The position numbers and the translations under genes are program-made. From Gnetum montanum (lineage: Eukaryota > Streptophyta > Gnetopsida > Gnetales > Gnetaceae), in assembly GCA_015680685.1 (NCBI GenBank), contig MNCI01005473.1, positions 2,885-66,884 of the forward strand: DNA of 64,000 bases, read 5' to 3'. Position 1 is the stretch's first letter. Each line of letters begins with the position of its first letter. Positions 9,551 to 22,661 of the stretch are shown piece by piece. The notes beneath the pieces were generated by a model, which saw nothing but the letters and a program-made list of their open reading frames with translations, ran no database searches and was not told the origin of the DNA.

Positions 9551-10389
9551 TGATGAGTGGCTAGGTACCCTTACACTCAACCATATGAAAATAAGCGTGT
9601 ATGCACAATCCAGTCGAACTCTACAAATGAACTAGTTGTGGCATCTATATAGTTACATGTTGATCATAGTTCGCTATCTTCCTACCTAGACTAGTATTTT
9701 CTTTGTCATGTATGGTTTAGTCCAGAGTGAGGCGAATGATGTGATCCTAAACTAGTGCTACTCCTAGAGACGATGGGGAATAATCTTGATTAAGCTAATG
9801 GACAATGGAAAATGAAATCTATGCTAACATAAGTGCAATGAGCATCCATCCTTAATCATATGTATGCATCTTTGACCTCATGTACTACTTCTGGGATTAC
9901 CAAGTACACATTACTTGACCACTACTAGATATGCTACTAGGTTACCAAGTAGTTACACTTAAATGTTTGTGATTAAGTCATACTCATTTTGTGTTAACAA
10001 AAGGAAGTGTAAATGACAATAAAGGAAATATTAACTAAAAAGAAAACAATAAATAATCAAAAATTAAAGTAATTAAAAACTAAGTAAATGCTGCAATGGT
10101 GGAGTAATCTCGATCTTTATTGCCGATAGTGTGCATGTCCAAGTACGTCACACTTGAACAAAGGTTCCGTACCATTACAATCTTCACATTCTAGGCATGC
10201 ACAGGGGAAAGAATTGAAAACTAACAAAATGACTCTACTCTAAGACTTATCAACTCCCCCCTTTCTTGTGCACCTGCATGCTATATTTATATGCCTACAC
10301 AAGAATCACGATATTGTGTATTCGATATCGTTATCTAGGTTGCGATATTGCGTACCTGATATCGAGGCCTGGCAAACCACAATTCATCA
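9551..10389 (-). repeat. 5' LTR of element C (839 bp, subfamily 2)
   Basis: U3 start TGATGAATTGTGGTTTGCC at the right end, with GATATC repeats over about 10305-10370, a TATAAATA-type promoter near 10277-10285 and AATAAA near 10116. The U5 end at 9551 has GGTACCTAGCCACTCATCA. It aligns with LTRs at 21728, 24758 and 46344. Confidence 0.88.
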
Positions 10390-11609
10390 ATAAGAAAGTT
10401 ATCACCTTATAAAAAAAGTATTTTTTTGAAAAGAAAGAAGAGTACAAATGTTAGTAGGGATTCATTCTCATCCCTTACTTCATCATCAATTTCCAAACAT
10501 CAAGACCAAGGGGATCATAGTTCTAAGGACTAAGAAAATGAAGTTTCTTCTCCGTTTTCAAATAAAGATAAAGAAAAAACATATGTAAGTAGAAGAAAGA
10601 AAACTTCACATTCAAAATTCAATCATCAAGAAAAACATCTTAGACTCTACAAAGAATCTCAATCACCTCCTTAGTCATTTGATAATGTTGATCATAAAGA
10701 AGGTTGTCAGATATCAGTGTTAAACTTAGTTGTGGGGGAAAGGGCCTCCACGTAATGGCTTTAGTGGTAAAGTATCCTTTGTTTATTTTTTTTTCATGTG
10801 CTTTAATTTCGGCTAGTGTGTGTATCTTTTTTTGTATGCATACCTTTTTAAACTAACAATATATCATTCTTTAATCAGTTCATTCTTTTGATTTTGTATG
10901 CACTTTTTTGGCATATGGATCTCTTAATTTTGACTTGTTATTTCTGGATGTGATATTTTGTTTTTTTTTTGTTTTTTTAAATATTAATTATTAATAAATT
11001 TTCATTTTTATATTCTTTTAAATTTGTTTTGTGTTCATGGGAAATCAATTAATGTTCTTTATACATGTTTGTCCTTAGATTCAAATGGTGGATGGGTAAG
11101 CTTACAAATGCAATGATGATGTGAAAGTATTAAATGGGTCCAATGTGGAACTTTGGTTGATGGAAAGCATACATAATGCAAATTTATCCATCCAATTTTT
11201 TTCTACCATTACCATTGAATTAGACATATATTTAGTAAGAAGCTAGATCCTATGCTGCAAGTGGGAAAGTTGCTGCAACTAACTTCATGGAAGGATCTTG
11301 TAGGCCTAGACTTTAAGATGTAAGCTTTGGAAGCTTGGCTAAGTGTTTGGTTGTTCTTAAAAAGGATGTACCATTAAGGGATCCTATGACCATTGGAATG
11401 GATCTTAATCAGTGGGGTTGAAATGTGTGTTTATGATTACCTACGTAATGATACTAGTCAAAGAAAGTTTGTGATTTCATGAACCTATGCTAGTCACATT
11501 GAACTCATGGGTATGTTTCTTGATTAATCAAATGCATGTTAAGAACTCCATGTGATAACATAGCGTTCTAAGCATATCAAAAGGGTTGATTTTCCAAAAG
11601 TAATGATTC

Positions 11610-11760
11610 TCTTCTCTTTTTTAAAAAATGAAATAAAAAAATAAAGAAAGAAGAAGAAAAGAAAAAAAATAAGAAAGAGAAATATTAATAAGAAGGAAAA
11701 AATAAAACAAAAAAAATATTTCAAAATATATATTAAAAAAAGAAAATGAAAAAACAAAGG
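11610..11760. repeat. A-rich low-complexity tract
   Basis: About 150 bases composed almost only of A with scattered G and T (AAAGAAAG and AAAAT units). It produces spurious Phe-rich minus-strand frames. Confidence 0.8.
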
Positions 11761-13179
11761 ATGAGATAATGAAGATATGAGAAACAAATGATTTCTTGTA
11801 CTTTTGGCCCACACATATTGGTGGAATTACCATCCCAAACTCAAGACCTTTTGGTTGCTCATAATTAATAAGAAGATGAGTTTTGTATATGCCCCTAAAA
11901 TTTGTAGTTTTACCATCTAGGTAAGATGATTTTTCTATGATCAACTTGTTGGGCTAATTGAGAATACCAAATAAGTGTATATCTACAATCATTAATCATT
12001 GCACTATACTAGCTCTAATGGCTTTGAAGACTTAGAAGTCACTCTCAAAGGAAACTCTAGTAAAGTTAAATTTTGCTTTTAATCAACTCCCAATCCAAAG
12101 GTAAAAATTTTATTTGACCATTATGGGTACATTCATGTTTAGTACCCAACCAAAGGACAATGTGTGGATTTGATTATTTAGCACAACTACAGGGCTTGAA
12201 GAAAGGTTTCCAGTAACATCAAATTCAAAAGCCTATCCTACATATGTGTAGAGAAGGAGGAAAACCAAACCAAATTCTTAGGCTTTTGGATGATTTTATA
12301 GTAGTGCACTTGATCTAGCTTCATTAATGGCTAGACCATGAAATAATTAGAACTAGATGACATTGGAAGTGGTAGTGCTACTTTCTTTCTCTAAAAGGGA
12401 ACTTGGAGGTCTATTCTCACTAGTTGGGCAAGTAGTAGTAAAGGGAACTAGAAGAAGATTCCCTTATGGAGTGTGATAAATGCTCTCATGCTTCCATGAG
12501 CTAATTGAATTTTTAGTTTTGACCTAGTAATATTGTCTTTCCCTTCTTCTTTCTGGTCCATTCAAATATCCCATTTCCCTCTTGTTAGTTCCTCTCTAGT
12601 TCATTAGTGTGCATGCAAGATGTTGACTAAGGTAAAGTAGACGATGAGATTTGGCTGTCCAAAGGATGGACTCACATTTAATGCTAATGTCTCACTAATT
12701 GTGGGGAGTCAATAGGCATTTCACCAACATGATTCATAAGGGAAAGAAGGGTAGAAGCCTGCTATAGGGAAGACCCACTTACAAATTCTTGATGGCTCAA
12801 CATTACAAGAAACTAAGCTTGATCCTAAATTTTTTATAGGATGGTGGTGGTAGTAGTATTGCATAAAGCACCTTAATGGGTGTCATGCTTAGGTAGTAAC
12901 AACTTCATAAGCATCAACAATTTATAAGGATATTTCTTTTCTTGTTCATATTTAATTGCTTAATTAATTTATAGCTTGACATTGAAATAGGTATTTAATT
13001 TTAATCCTTTATTATCCCCTTCATTTCTTTCTCTTTTCCTTTCTAATACTTTGATGATGGGATTTTATGGTTTCTTAAGTCTTTGCTTTATTGTAGCATT
13101 ATGCTCCGTGATTATATTACTTAAAATTTTTTTCCATGCCTTGGATGACTTGTGTTTGGGTGTTTGGGCAACATTTTAT

Positions 13180-13400
13180 TTTAATTTTATGTTTCATTAT
13201 TTATTTTTATTTAATTTTATTTGAAATATATAATTTTTTCTATTTTATCTTTCTTTATTGAATTTAATTTTATCTTGTTTTCATATATTTACTTTTTATA
13301 CCTTTTTCATTTATTTATATTTTGTTTTAATTTGTTTATATTTTTTATATTTTGATTTTTTAAGATTTTTTTCTCAAGAATTAAAAAAATGTGGGTATAG
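13180..13400. repeat. T-rich low-complexity tract
   Basis: Tandem-like TTTTATTT/TTTAATTT units without a fixed period. No gene evidence. Confidence 0.7.
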
Positions 13401-14049
13401 TTTCTCTTAGTTTTTTTTCTTATCATTTTACCTTGATTTTTATCATCCTTTCAATTTTTTTTCATTTTTGTTGTTGTGCCCTTGTTGATAGTAGTAATGC
13501 TTGTTTTCCTTGTCTGAGCCAGGTGTCTTGTACCTCAATCGTGGGGAGGGACAAAATTAGGTATGCTTTTAAAAAAAGCTATCATGTTTTGCATACTTAC
13601 ATGCACTAGAACCTTAACTATGATAATGTTTCACATGTTATCCTTGGATTTTATGGTTTTCATAATTCTTGCTAGCATTTTTTTACAATGGATGTATAGA
13701 ATCTTGAGGAACTTATATGATTTTTCATAATTTTTCATAGCAAATCAAGTTCCAACAATTATGTTACATGCACCAAAGGTCATGACTAGAGGACTTAAAT
13801 GAATCTTAAGCCTTCATTATGGAACCAATTGAAAGACAAAGAACACTTAAACCATTAAACCACCAATTAAACCTAATGTAGCTAAACCTCTATAACCAAG
13901 GAGATCTAAAGATCACAAATCTCATTCTAAAATTCAGCGACATGCACAACAACAACCATCCTAAATGATCTATTGGTAAATCTCATTGATTCAAAGAATG
14001 TCTACAAAAAGGTTAAAACTCATGCAACATAAGCTCATGCAAGCAAATT

Positions 14050-15907
14050 GATGTCATGATCAATGCAAACTAGAGAGCAAGTAACTACATTGGGCACAAC
14101 TATGGGAGCAAGGACTGATGTGAAATCAGGGTGATGAGCATAGAGAAGCAATCCCAAAGACATCTAGCATACCCTCAATACACATTGGGTGTTCATGAGA
14201 AGAGAAGATAACACCCTATATATCAGTGAAATCCAACACCTCTTAGTAGCTAAAGAGCGAGGGAGAAGATCCAACGATCATGAATGGTCCTCATTGTGTG
14301 GTATTGCTGCATCATCCTTGGTGAAGATAGCTCTGCTTCTAGTCCATGCTTCCCACTACAATCATAACAAAATTGGGAATTAGTATGCAATGTGTAACAC
14401 ATAGCTATCAAAGGCCTTGTCTCATCAATTGTTATAGTTAGCTAGGTTGTGATTGTGGTAGATTGATTCTTGTAGGAGTATTAGTGGGAAGGCTAACAAA
14501 TAGGGTAAAATAGATAAGTGGTCCATTAAATTTGAGAAAGTTTAACACAAGATAATATTTGAAAAGGGTGTAAGAATTCACAACAATAAAAAGAAAATTG
14601 TATTAAAAAATGTTGTGAAGATGTGCACAATTGGATGTCATTGATGGGATAAACAAAAAGATTTGATTGTAAGAATGTCTAAGGGTAAAGAGCTTAACTA
14701 ATCCAACCAAAAGATATGCAAGTGGATCCTTCCCAAAGAAGGCGCAATCTTTTTATGCCCTTGCATAACTTTAAACCAAAGAGTATATGGGCTCCATGGA
14801 TGATTAATGGTTATGAAAGGTTAAGTATAAAAACTTGGAAGAAACTATTGAAGAATTTCAACATATCAAACCATGACATCAATTAAGAACATGAAACCAG
14901 TAGTAAGGTGAGACATGGAAAGCATAGATGAATGAGAAAGAGTGTAATGAAGTTCCTGATTAAGGTCACATGAAGTCCCTTATGGATTTTATGGTTAAAT
15001 AACTTTGATAAGATTCATCATTAGTCTAGACCAAAACCAACCTCATTCAGTGACTTCGCATTATCATTCTAAGACTAGTCCATCCCCCTGAGACACAAGA
15101 GTGCTCACACAAAACAACCATTATTCCTTATTAGAGAAGAAAAGAGAAGTAGGAAGTAAGAAAGGCCTTAGTTAGAGGGGACCTTCAAGCATGGGTAACA
15201 TGTCTTTCTAGTCTTACAACTAGTGCTTGTAGCCCATTTATTTTGTCTAAGGGATGTGCTTTGAATTACCATCATTTTTTTGAAATGGGAACCACACCAT
15301 GCAAAGATGTATTTAACTTTCTTTTATTAGTTGACATGGAATGGTAAGAAATCCATGAAAACACACATGCACCTAGGCAAATAGAAAGGCACAAAGAATA
15401 CCAAATTTCCTTGAAGTCAGACTCTATTCAAACCTTTGAATCCTTCCCAATTTTGGAAACTACCAAAGTCACAAGTTCATTAAAGTTTCATTAATGAAAA
15501 AGGGATTGCACATTTTCAGAATAAGAAAAACCATAGAGTTTGTGGATGGGTGGATGCTGTGGACTCATTGCTTATTGCATGAAAAAAAAACATGTCCTAA
15601 TCATCCATATTGAAATTCAAAGTTAGAAACTAGACACCAATAATCAAATAACAAAAATAGCACATACCATCATCAATCAACACCTTACCACTGTATGTGG
15701 CACTTATTAACAAAAAGTTAGAAAATCACACAAACAAAAAGAAAATATAAAAAAAAGTGTAAAATTTTCAAGAAATAGCAAATGTAGTAATGATGGTGTA
15801 AAAAAAATTAGAAGAGATTAATAACATGAAAACCAGAAGATGTAAAATAAAGAATGTGTAACCAAAAAAATTGTAAAACAAAAAGATGAAAAATTGGGGA
15901 GCCACTT
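14050..15907 (-). other. 3' region of element E
   Basis: Blocks align in the same order with the 3' regions of D and A: GGATCCTTCCC near 14725 with 40378, GTGACTTCGC near 15050 with 40699, and GGCCTTAGTTAGAGGG near 15163 with 40812. No ORF is maintained. The antisense frame seen in A, D and F is not recognisable here. Confidence 0.6.
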
Positions 15908-17156
15908 ATATGGTTAGCATAGGTAGCCATCTTCCCCATGACTAAGTTGAAAGGAGGAGATCCAATATATGGAGTGTGGTTGTCCATCCAATGAGGCATT
16001 TGTTGTATTAGCTGGCTTATGATTGTGGAAAGGTTTGATTTGTTGGATGTTGGCCAGTTGTTTTTTGTTTAGGCTCTCAAGTTTGTAGGTCATCATGGCC
16101 CCAAAAGAAAAATTTTTGTAAATTATGTAAGGTCCTTTCCATAATGTTTAGAACTTAGTGCATTGAGGTGCATGTATGGGGTTCAGATAGAGAACCTTAT
16201 CTCTTGCTTGAAATTTGATTTTTCTGATTTTAAGATCATGACGCATTTTGTTGTAGGCCTTGTGCAACTCATTAGATGATAAGGCTACCAATCAATTTTT
16301 GTCTAGTAGGTTGACATTCATTAGCCTTTCTTTTTGTGCTAGACTAAAGTCAAGGTTGAGGTCATAGGCTATTAAAAGTATAAGGAGCTTAGATGAAATA
16401 GGAAGTGTTGGTAATTTTTCGTACACAAGTTCATAGGGAGAATAGCTAATAGGAAGTTTCCATGTTGAGCTGTAGGCCTAATGGGCATCATTTAGTTTTG
16501 TGCTCTAGTCTTTCCTATATTTGCTAATAGTTCTTGTTAGAATCCTTGTGATTTCCCTAATGGTAGCCTCAGCTTGACCATTGGCTTGGGAGTGATAGGG
16601 TGTTGTGAGTTTATGTTCAAACCCCAAGCATTGCATGATTTTCTAAAAAGTAGTGCTTGTAAAGTGAGTTCCATTATCAAAAATTAATGCACATGGCACA
16701 CCAAACCTATTTACAACATTTTGTTGTACAAACCAAGTAGTAGTACAAGATCTACAGTTGATGGACAGCTGTTGCTTCTGCCCATTTCATACAATAGTCA
16801 ATAGTGACTATGATGTATGCCTTTCCATTTGACATGGGTGTGATGGAACCCATGAAATCAATGCCCCATATGTCAAAGGGTTCCAGTGGTTGAATCCATT
16901 GCTATGGTCCCTTCATTTAAGTAGTCATTCCAACATCTCACTAGCATTGTTCACAAGAGTGGACATAATGGTGAGCATCCCTAAAGATTGTTGGCCAATA
17001 GTACCTTCCCATTAGGATGTTAATGGCCATGCATCTCCTAGCATAGTGTCCTCCACAAGGTCCTCCACAAGGAACATGTAGTTGATTAGCATGAGGAACA
17101 CACCAACAAACTAGGCCATTGGCACACATCTTATAGAGGTGTCCATTGATCTCCAT
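15908..17156 (-). pseudogene. Integrase, element E
   Basis: The N-terminal zinc-binding module is at 17156-16941, with GGHYARRCMAINILMGRYYW and HHYVHSCEQC. The core follows: WGIDFMG (about 16850-16880) with the first catalytic Asp, then IDYCMKWAEA, then the DNGTHFTS block (about 16670-16690) and TTPYHSQANGQAEA, the region of the second Asp and the Glu. The C-terminal part ends with NIQQIKPFH, WISSFQLSHGEDGYLC and a stop near 15907-15912. This tail is what A, D and F carry fused to protease. Many stops and shifts interrupt the frame. Confidence 0.85.
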
Positions 17157-17180
17157 GAAGTGTTTTACCTAGTGAAGAAA

Positions 17181-17711
17181 CTATTGTTTCTTTTGGTGAT
17201 CCAACCCTTGTGGCATCTCTTGGGTGAGAAGATAGGTGAGAATGCCATCATACCATTTAGGCTTATTGAGAAATTGTTTAGTTATAGCCCTAGCAAAGAG
17301 GAGTTCATTAGGAAACATATTAGATAGTGGATTTTCTTCTTCTTTGTTGTCCCATCGTAATTGAGACAAGTGATTAATGACCACATTCTCAATGCCCTTT
17401 TGATCTACCATCATAAGGTCAAATTCCTGCAAGATCACTAGCCATTGTATGACATGGGGCCTCAACATTGGCTTGTTCATTAGGAAGTAGATGGCACCAT
17501 GGTATGTGTGCACAAACACCTTGTATCCAAGCACATAATGCCTAAACTTATTTAGAGCAAATACTACTACCATCAATTCTTTTTCTATAGTGGTGTAGTT
17601 TAGTTGTGCACCCATAATACTTTGGCTAGTATACTGAATGTAGTATGGACATTTTGTGTCATCCATTTGCATAAGCACAACTCCCAAGGCATAATTTGAT
17701 GCATCCATCAT
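17181..17711 (-). pseudogene. RNase H domain, element E
   Basis: An open stretch of 176 codons with the gypsy-type RNase H sequence: MMDASNYALGVVL with the first acidic residue, NYTTIEKELMVVVFAL with the conserved Glu, FRHYVLGYKVFVHTYH (usual TDH changed to TYH) and the DQKGIENVVINHLSQL block. A tether segment with the FPNELLF motif leads to integrase. It is downstream of RT on the same strand. The change at the Asp of TDH suggests loss of activity. Confidence 0.87.
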
Positions 17712-18960
17712 GACATGAAATGATTTGGACTAGTTAGGTGCTTATAGAATTGGAGTTTCTACAAGTTTCTCTTTGAGTTGTTAGAATGCTTTTTCACATT
17801 CCACAGTCTAGACAAAGGGAGCATCTTTCTTTTTTAGCTCCACTAATAGTTTTGCAATCTTAGAGAAATTCTCTATGAATTATCAATAGTAGATAGTCTG
17901 TCTAAGGAATGATCAAACATCTTTGATAGTTTCTGGTTGATAGGTTATTCCTTGGATGATCCCTATTTTCTTAGGGTCTACCTCAATTCCTACTTGTGAT
18001 ATTTTGTGTCCTAATACAATGCCTTCCTTGACCATTAGGTGAATCTTTTGCTAATTGAGTCATAATTTGGTTTCAATACATCATTTTAGCACTTGCTCAA
18101 GATATTCTAAGGCTTACTCAAATGTAGCTTCATAAGTGGAGAAGTCATCCATGAATACTTCACACCACTTCTAATTTACTATTGAAAAATGCTAAGAACC
18201 AGGCATTGGAATGTAGTAAGAGCATTGCATAGACTAAATGGCATCTTGCAATATGCAAAATTCCCCTAAGGACTTGTGAATGTTGTCTTCGCTTGGTCCT
18301 CTTGTGTAATTTGAATTTGGTTATAGCCACTATAACCATCTAGAAAACTATGATAGCAATGCCTAGATATTGTGTTTAGCACCTAATCAACAAATGGCAA
18401 CGGAAAATGGTCCTTGAATGTTGCCATATTTAGTAGCCAAAAATTGATGTAGACACACCACTTGCCACCTTTCTTTGGCACAATTATGAGTGAACTAACC
18501 CACTTATTATCTGTAATGAAATAAATGAACCTTACCTTAAGGAGTTGTTCAATTTCCTCCTTGATGATCTACTTCAGTTTGGGGTTCAATCGCCTCTGTG
18601 GCTATCTTTTTAGCTTCATGGCTGAATCAATATAGATGCCATGTTGGCATATTCTAGGATCAATCCTTGTGAGTTCAGAATATGACCAACCAAAAGTTGC
18701 TAACCATTTTTCAACCACATTCAACCGCATCTTTTTTTCTCTAGAGTAAGATTTGCATTGATTATGACTAGCTCCCCATTTTTAAAAAACATATATTTCA
18801 TTTCGATAGTAGCATTTTCAGTTCAAGGGGTTCTTGCTTGAAATCTTTAAGAATTTTCAACTCTTTCCAATAAGTATCATCATTTGCATCATTAGAGAGT
18901 TGGTAATGAACTTGCTCTAGTTCATCCATTCCTATGACATATCCACATGTCAGGCTCTCA
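17712..18960 (-). pseudogene. Reverse transcriptase, element E (many stops)
   Basis: Recognisable by similarity to B and J, not by an open frame. It keeps the FMDDF active-site block at 18141-18155 followed by STYE, the FLDGYxGYNQ-equivalent near 18320-18350 in altered form, and the region before it corresponding to NPKLNK (about 18565-18590). Several in-frame stops and at least one shift occur. It connects protease to RNase H in the expected order. Confidence 0.8.
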
Positions 18961-19099
18961 GTCAGTTCCATGCAAAGTATGTTGCTCTCAAAATCAGCGG
19001 TCAGCCACTGGGTGCCCTCCTATTTTTTCTTTATTTTGTATAGAAACCTTTGGATTTTTGGTTCTGGTGCACACTGCTTGCATGTAGAGATAGATGCTT

Positions 19100-19510
19100 G
19101 TTTCACGACCTAGAGTTTTTACACATAATTGCACCCTATATCACTGTACGCGATGCACAGAACCCGCTTCTTCTTGATCTTTTTGAATACATTTTCTTTG
19201 GATATTTTCAAGGAAATATAGTTGATGCCCATTCTTACATCAACAGTCCTGAGCCATGTCCTTCCCATGATGATTGGGAAATCCCCTTTGTAGTTCTCCA
19301 CCTTGATCACTAAGAAATCAGTAGGATAAGACCACGCATAGACAATGGTCACAATGTCTTTCACCAGTTCCAATGGAATAGCAATGGACTAGTATACTAA
19401 TTCTAATTTGATATTGCTCTTCTTGAGAGAAGGCAAGTTCCATGTGGTGTTCATCTCATGAGAAATTAAATTGACACCAGAACCTGAGTTGAGAAAAGCC
19501 TTGCATGGTT
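19100..19510 (-). pseudogene. Aspartic protease, element E
   Basis: Retropepsin-like. The active site reads FLNSGSGVNLIS (about 19460-19500), with Asn in place of Asp as in element A. LVKDIVTIVYAWSYPTDFLVI and DFPIIMGRTWLRT are well kept in 19119-19373. One stop follows NLIS and another lies in the LVY*SI region. It is inactive. Confidence 0.82.
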
Positions 19511-19579
19511 CACTGCTAGCAATCTGCAAATAAATGAGAGGACTTCTAGGATTGGCTAATTTTTTGGGAAGGTTTCAAC

Positions 19580-21727
19580 ATGGATCCAATCTAATATAGT
19601 GTGAGTAAGCATTACAATTTGAATATTAGGTATATTTTAGTTTGAAGGAGACTCAAAGGAATTTGATATAGAGGGAGATGGAGGAATAGGGTTGTCAATT
19701 GTAGGTGTAGGTGAGGGCTTAGGTGGACTGTGGGATTAGAAGAAAGGTCTTTTCTTTGATTGAGTTTTCAACCCACTTTGTTGATGAACCAATTGTAGAT
19801 GAATGACCCAAGTAGCATTGCGTTGTTGTGGTTGAGCTGGTAGTTCACCTTGCATAGGTGGAATAGGTGATAGCTGTGCGATTGGAGGAGGAACATGTGC
19901 AGGGATAGGAAGGGGATAAGGAGAAAAGGTGGCATCCCTTCTTTCATGTAGAGAATGAGTTTGATAATAATCAGAAGGATGGTTGTGAAATTGAAAAGGA
20001 GAAACTTGACTAGAGGTATCACGTGGAGACAGGGTTTGCTGAACATACTACCCATATGTGTTAGGTTATTAGTAAGGGTATTGTTGCCTTGGTGGTGTTG
20101 GCACCCATGATTGTGGTTGCTACCACTTTTGATATTGCTCATATGGTTGTGTTGGAGTTCCAATAGGATAATATTGTTGTTGCTGGTAGGACTACCTAAA
20201 ATTACCTTAAGGATAAGGTAATCTTTTGGATGTTTTCCTTTGGGTTAGTCATGGATTTAGAGCATACACCCTAGACTCCTATAAATGTGACACTATGGGG
20301 CAACATCCCTTAGCATGTACATATTGGAAAATTTCACATTTATTATCATCATTTGATTTTCTTTCTACAACTTCTTCTATTGTAGCAATTTTGCCCTTAC
20401 CTTTTTTATAGGCATGTTCAACTTTCTTGCACCTCCTGCACTCACAATCACTACCTTGTTCTTTAGACTCTTTAGTAATTTTTAAGAAAGTTTGAAATTT
20501 GTTATCCATGGAGTCCCATAACTAATCAACCTTGGCTATAATTTTAGATTAAAATTTTTGGAGTGGTAACGTTTTTTTATTCATCACCTCATTAGATATA
20601 GATTCATCCTCACTGTCACAACATCAAACCTCCCTCTTGTGAATGGAAGGATCGTGGTTGTACTCTTCTACATTTTCTCTTTTTCTTAATTCACCCTCCT
20701 CTTTAACTACTTGCTCGATTAGTCTTTGTATCTAATGGGCACTTAGTTTTGACAATTGCCCTTGGGCATAGACACCGAGGGTTCTTCTCATTTTTTATTG
20801 AAGTCTGTCTACAATGTGATGAAGTTGATCCAGTTGAGAATAACCATGGCCAAGACATTTTTGCATTAATGAATAGTATTGGATGATGGCAACATTCAAA
20901 GGTTCATGTGTTCCTTATTTTCATCTTTGGATTTTCATTTTCAAGTTGGACACTCTAGAGTATGTTTGATATTTATCATTAAATAATTCAAGCATGGTAC
21001 TCCATCATCTAATAGATTCCAACTCTAGGGACCAGTACTAGTTCTCTGCTTCTTTGATGAGAATCCTTGGGAACAACTTAATTTTTTGCCACTCATCCTC
21101 TATGTTTTACAAGGAACATGCATTTTGAAAAGCTTGGAGATGGTTCTATAGATCTGAGTTATATCCCCCTTTGAACCAAGGAATATTGTTCATGTCTACC
21201 CTTTTCATCTAACTATGTTTCAAGTGCCTTATTGGAATTTTTACTACCTTTGTGATATTATGCATACTTTGAGTAGCAAGAAAAGATGCATCAAGGCCTT
21301 GATCATGGTGCCTACAATGCCCTCTACTACCCCTTCATTCATGGTGATGTGCCTCTCTTGAATGTTTGTGTTCTTGATCTTACCTTTCCCAATAATCCCT
21401 TCAATCATTTCGGTCCTATTGATCATTTTAGTCACCTCCATCATGGTCTTGCCTTCTACATTCATGATTAGAGCTAGATGAAGAAGATGATGATGATGAA
21501 GATGAAGAGGAAGCAGGACTGGCACCATGATACCTACTACGACCTTTTTGATGATCATGATCTTGTTTCTTGTCCACATCCCTACCTTGACTTGCCTCAT
21601 TGGATCCATTCTTACCAAAACCAGGATTGTGAATTATGGATTGCAAGTTGTGGTTTTGACATCCATCACCAAAGTCAAAGAGAAGAATTTCACTAAATGG
21701 AAAACCCCCCAAAGAAGGGTTTCCCAC
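19580..21727 (-). pseudogene. Gag, element E (5'-truncated)
   Basis: The minus-strand order is hinge with NLQSIIHNPGF and a long poly-Ser run (about 21460-21510), Retrotrans_gag domain (about 21080-20690, LELESIR.WSTMLELFNDKYQTYSRVSN), Lys-rich segment, a zinc knuckle with one Cys lost (CEIFQYVHAKGCC, about 20320-20360) and a Pro/His-rich tail (20163-19768). The N-terminal leader is absent because element G begins at 21728. Stops are present in the capsid-like region. Confidence 0.82.
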
Positions 21728-22539
21728 TAATGAATCATGGTTTACTAGGCCCTGATATTAGGTATGCGATATCCTAGCCTGGATACGATATCATATACAT
21801 GATATCATGATTCCTATGTTATCCTATAAATACAACACTTAGGCATACAACAAGATCATTTGTTAGTAGTTAGATCATTAGAGAGCAGAAGTTCTTTTCT
21901 TTTGATAGTTTAGTTTTTAGTTATTCTTAGTGCATGCTCACAGTGTGATGCTTGTAATTGTATGGAACCTTTGTTTGAGTGTGACGTACTTGGACACGCA
22001 CATGATCGATAATAAAGATCGAGATTACTCCATCATTGTAGCATTTACATAGATTTTAATTATTTTAATTGTTGATTATTTATTGCTATTTTCTTAGCTA
22101 ATATTTCTTTTATCATCATTTACTATTCCTATTGTTAACATGGAATGGGTATGGCTTAATCACAAACATTTAAGTACAGCTACGTGGTAACCCAATAGTG
22201 TATCCAGTAGTGTTTCGAGTGATGTGTGCTTGGTAATCCTAGAAGTAGTACACGAAGTCCAAGATGCATATGGATGATCAAGGATGGATGCTCATTTCCC
22301 TTAGGCTAGCTTAGCTCTTATTTCCTATTACCCATTAGCCTAATTAAGTTATCACTTATTGTCCTTACGAGTAGCATAGTAGTAGGGATCACATCATACA
22401 TCTAGTGGGAAGACAACAAACTACAATGAATGTATAATTATCTAGGTACCACAACTAGTCCACCCGTGGAGTTTGACTGAATTGTGACTTCATGCTCATA
22501 ATTGTATGGTTGAGCATAGGGGTACCTCGCCACTTATCA
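21728..22539 (+). repeat. 5' LTR of element G (812 bp, subfamily 2)
   Basis: Starts TAATGAATCATGG (first TG mutated to TA by comparison with C) and ends CGCCACTTATCA. GATATC repeats lie at about 21758-21810, the TATAAATACAACACTTAG promoter at 21825-21842 and AATAAAG near 22010. The PBS follows at once. Confidence 0.88.
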
Positions 22540-22558
22540 TTGGCATTGTTTCCGAGGA
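22540..22558 (+). other. tRNA-Asp-type primer-binding site, element G
   Basis: TTGGCATTGTTTCCGAGGA directly after the LTR, a decayed match to the complement of the tRNA-Asp 3' end. Confidence 0.8.
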
Positions 22559-22661
22559 TGGTGCTAGTTATCTAGATTAGTTATATCATACAAGATCATT
22601 GTAACAATATATTTTTTAGACAAAGAAATTAAATTCAATTAAGTCATACACATTCACAACA

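Larger units (their letters stand above)
8034..10389 (-). mobile_element. Element C: 5' part of a subfamily 2 retrotransposon
   Basis: On the minus strand: LTR (10389-9551), PBS (9550-9532), leader ORF (9449-9033) and Gag (to 8034), where element B is inserted. It is the outermost layer of the left nest and is closest to element G (21728-24757), which has the same leader and Gag. The rest lies beyond B, left of the window. The flank right of its LTR starts ATAAG. Confidence 0.87.
10390..14050. other. AT-rich region with no recognised gene
   Basis: No frame matching retrotransposon pol was found on either strand. A Ser/Lys-rich plus-strand stretch at about 10440-10730 is open apart from two stops and might be a Gag hinge, but this is weak. 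The region includes purine- and T-rich low-complexity blocks (11610-11760; 13180-13400). The 3' LTR of element E should lie near its right end, but I could not recognise one. Confidence 0.5.
14050..21727 (-). mobile_element. Element E: decayed RT-RH-IN-bearing Ty3/gypsy retrotransposon
   Basis: On the minus strand it runs Gag (21727 to 19580), protease, RT, RNase H, integrase and the 3' region (15913 to about 14050). It supplies the in-window reference for the complete pol order of this family. The 5' LTR, PBS and Gag start are missing, because the right end is cut by the LTR of element G at 21728. The expected 3' LTR left of about 14050 was not recognised. There are many stops in RT and integrase, so it is older than A, B, D and F. 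Confidence 0.85.

Noticed and set aside
11539-11944. Phe-rich minus-strand frames of 91 and 107 codons
   Set aside because: They are translations of an A-rich low-complexity tract; composition explains the length.
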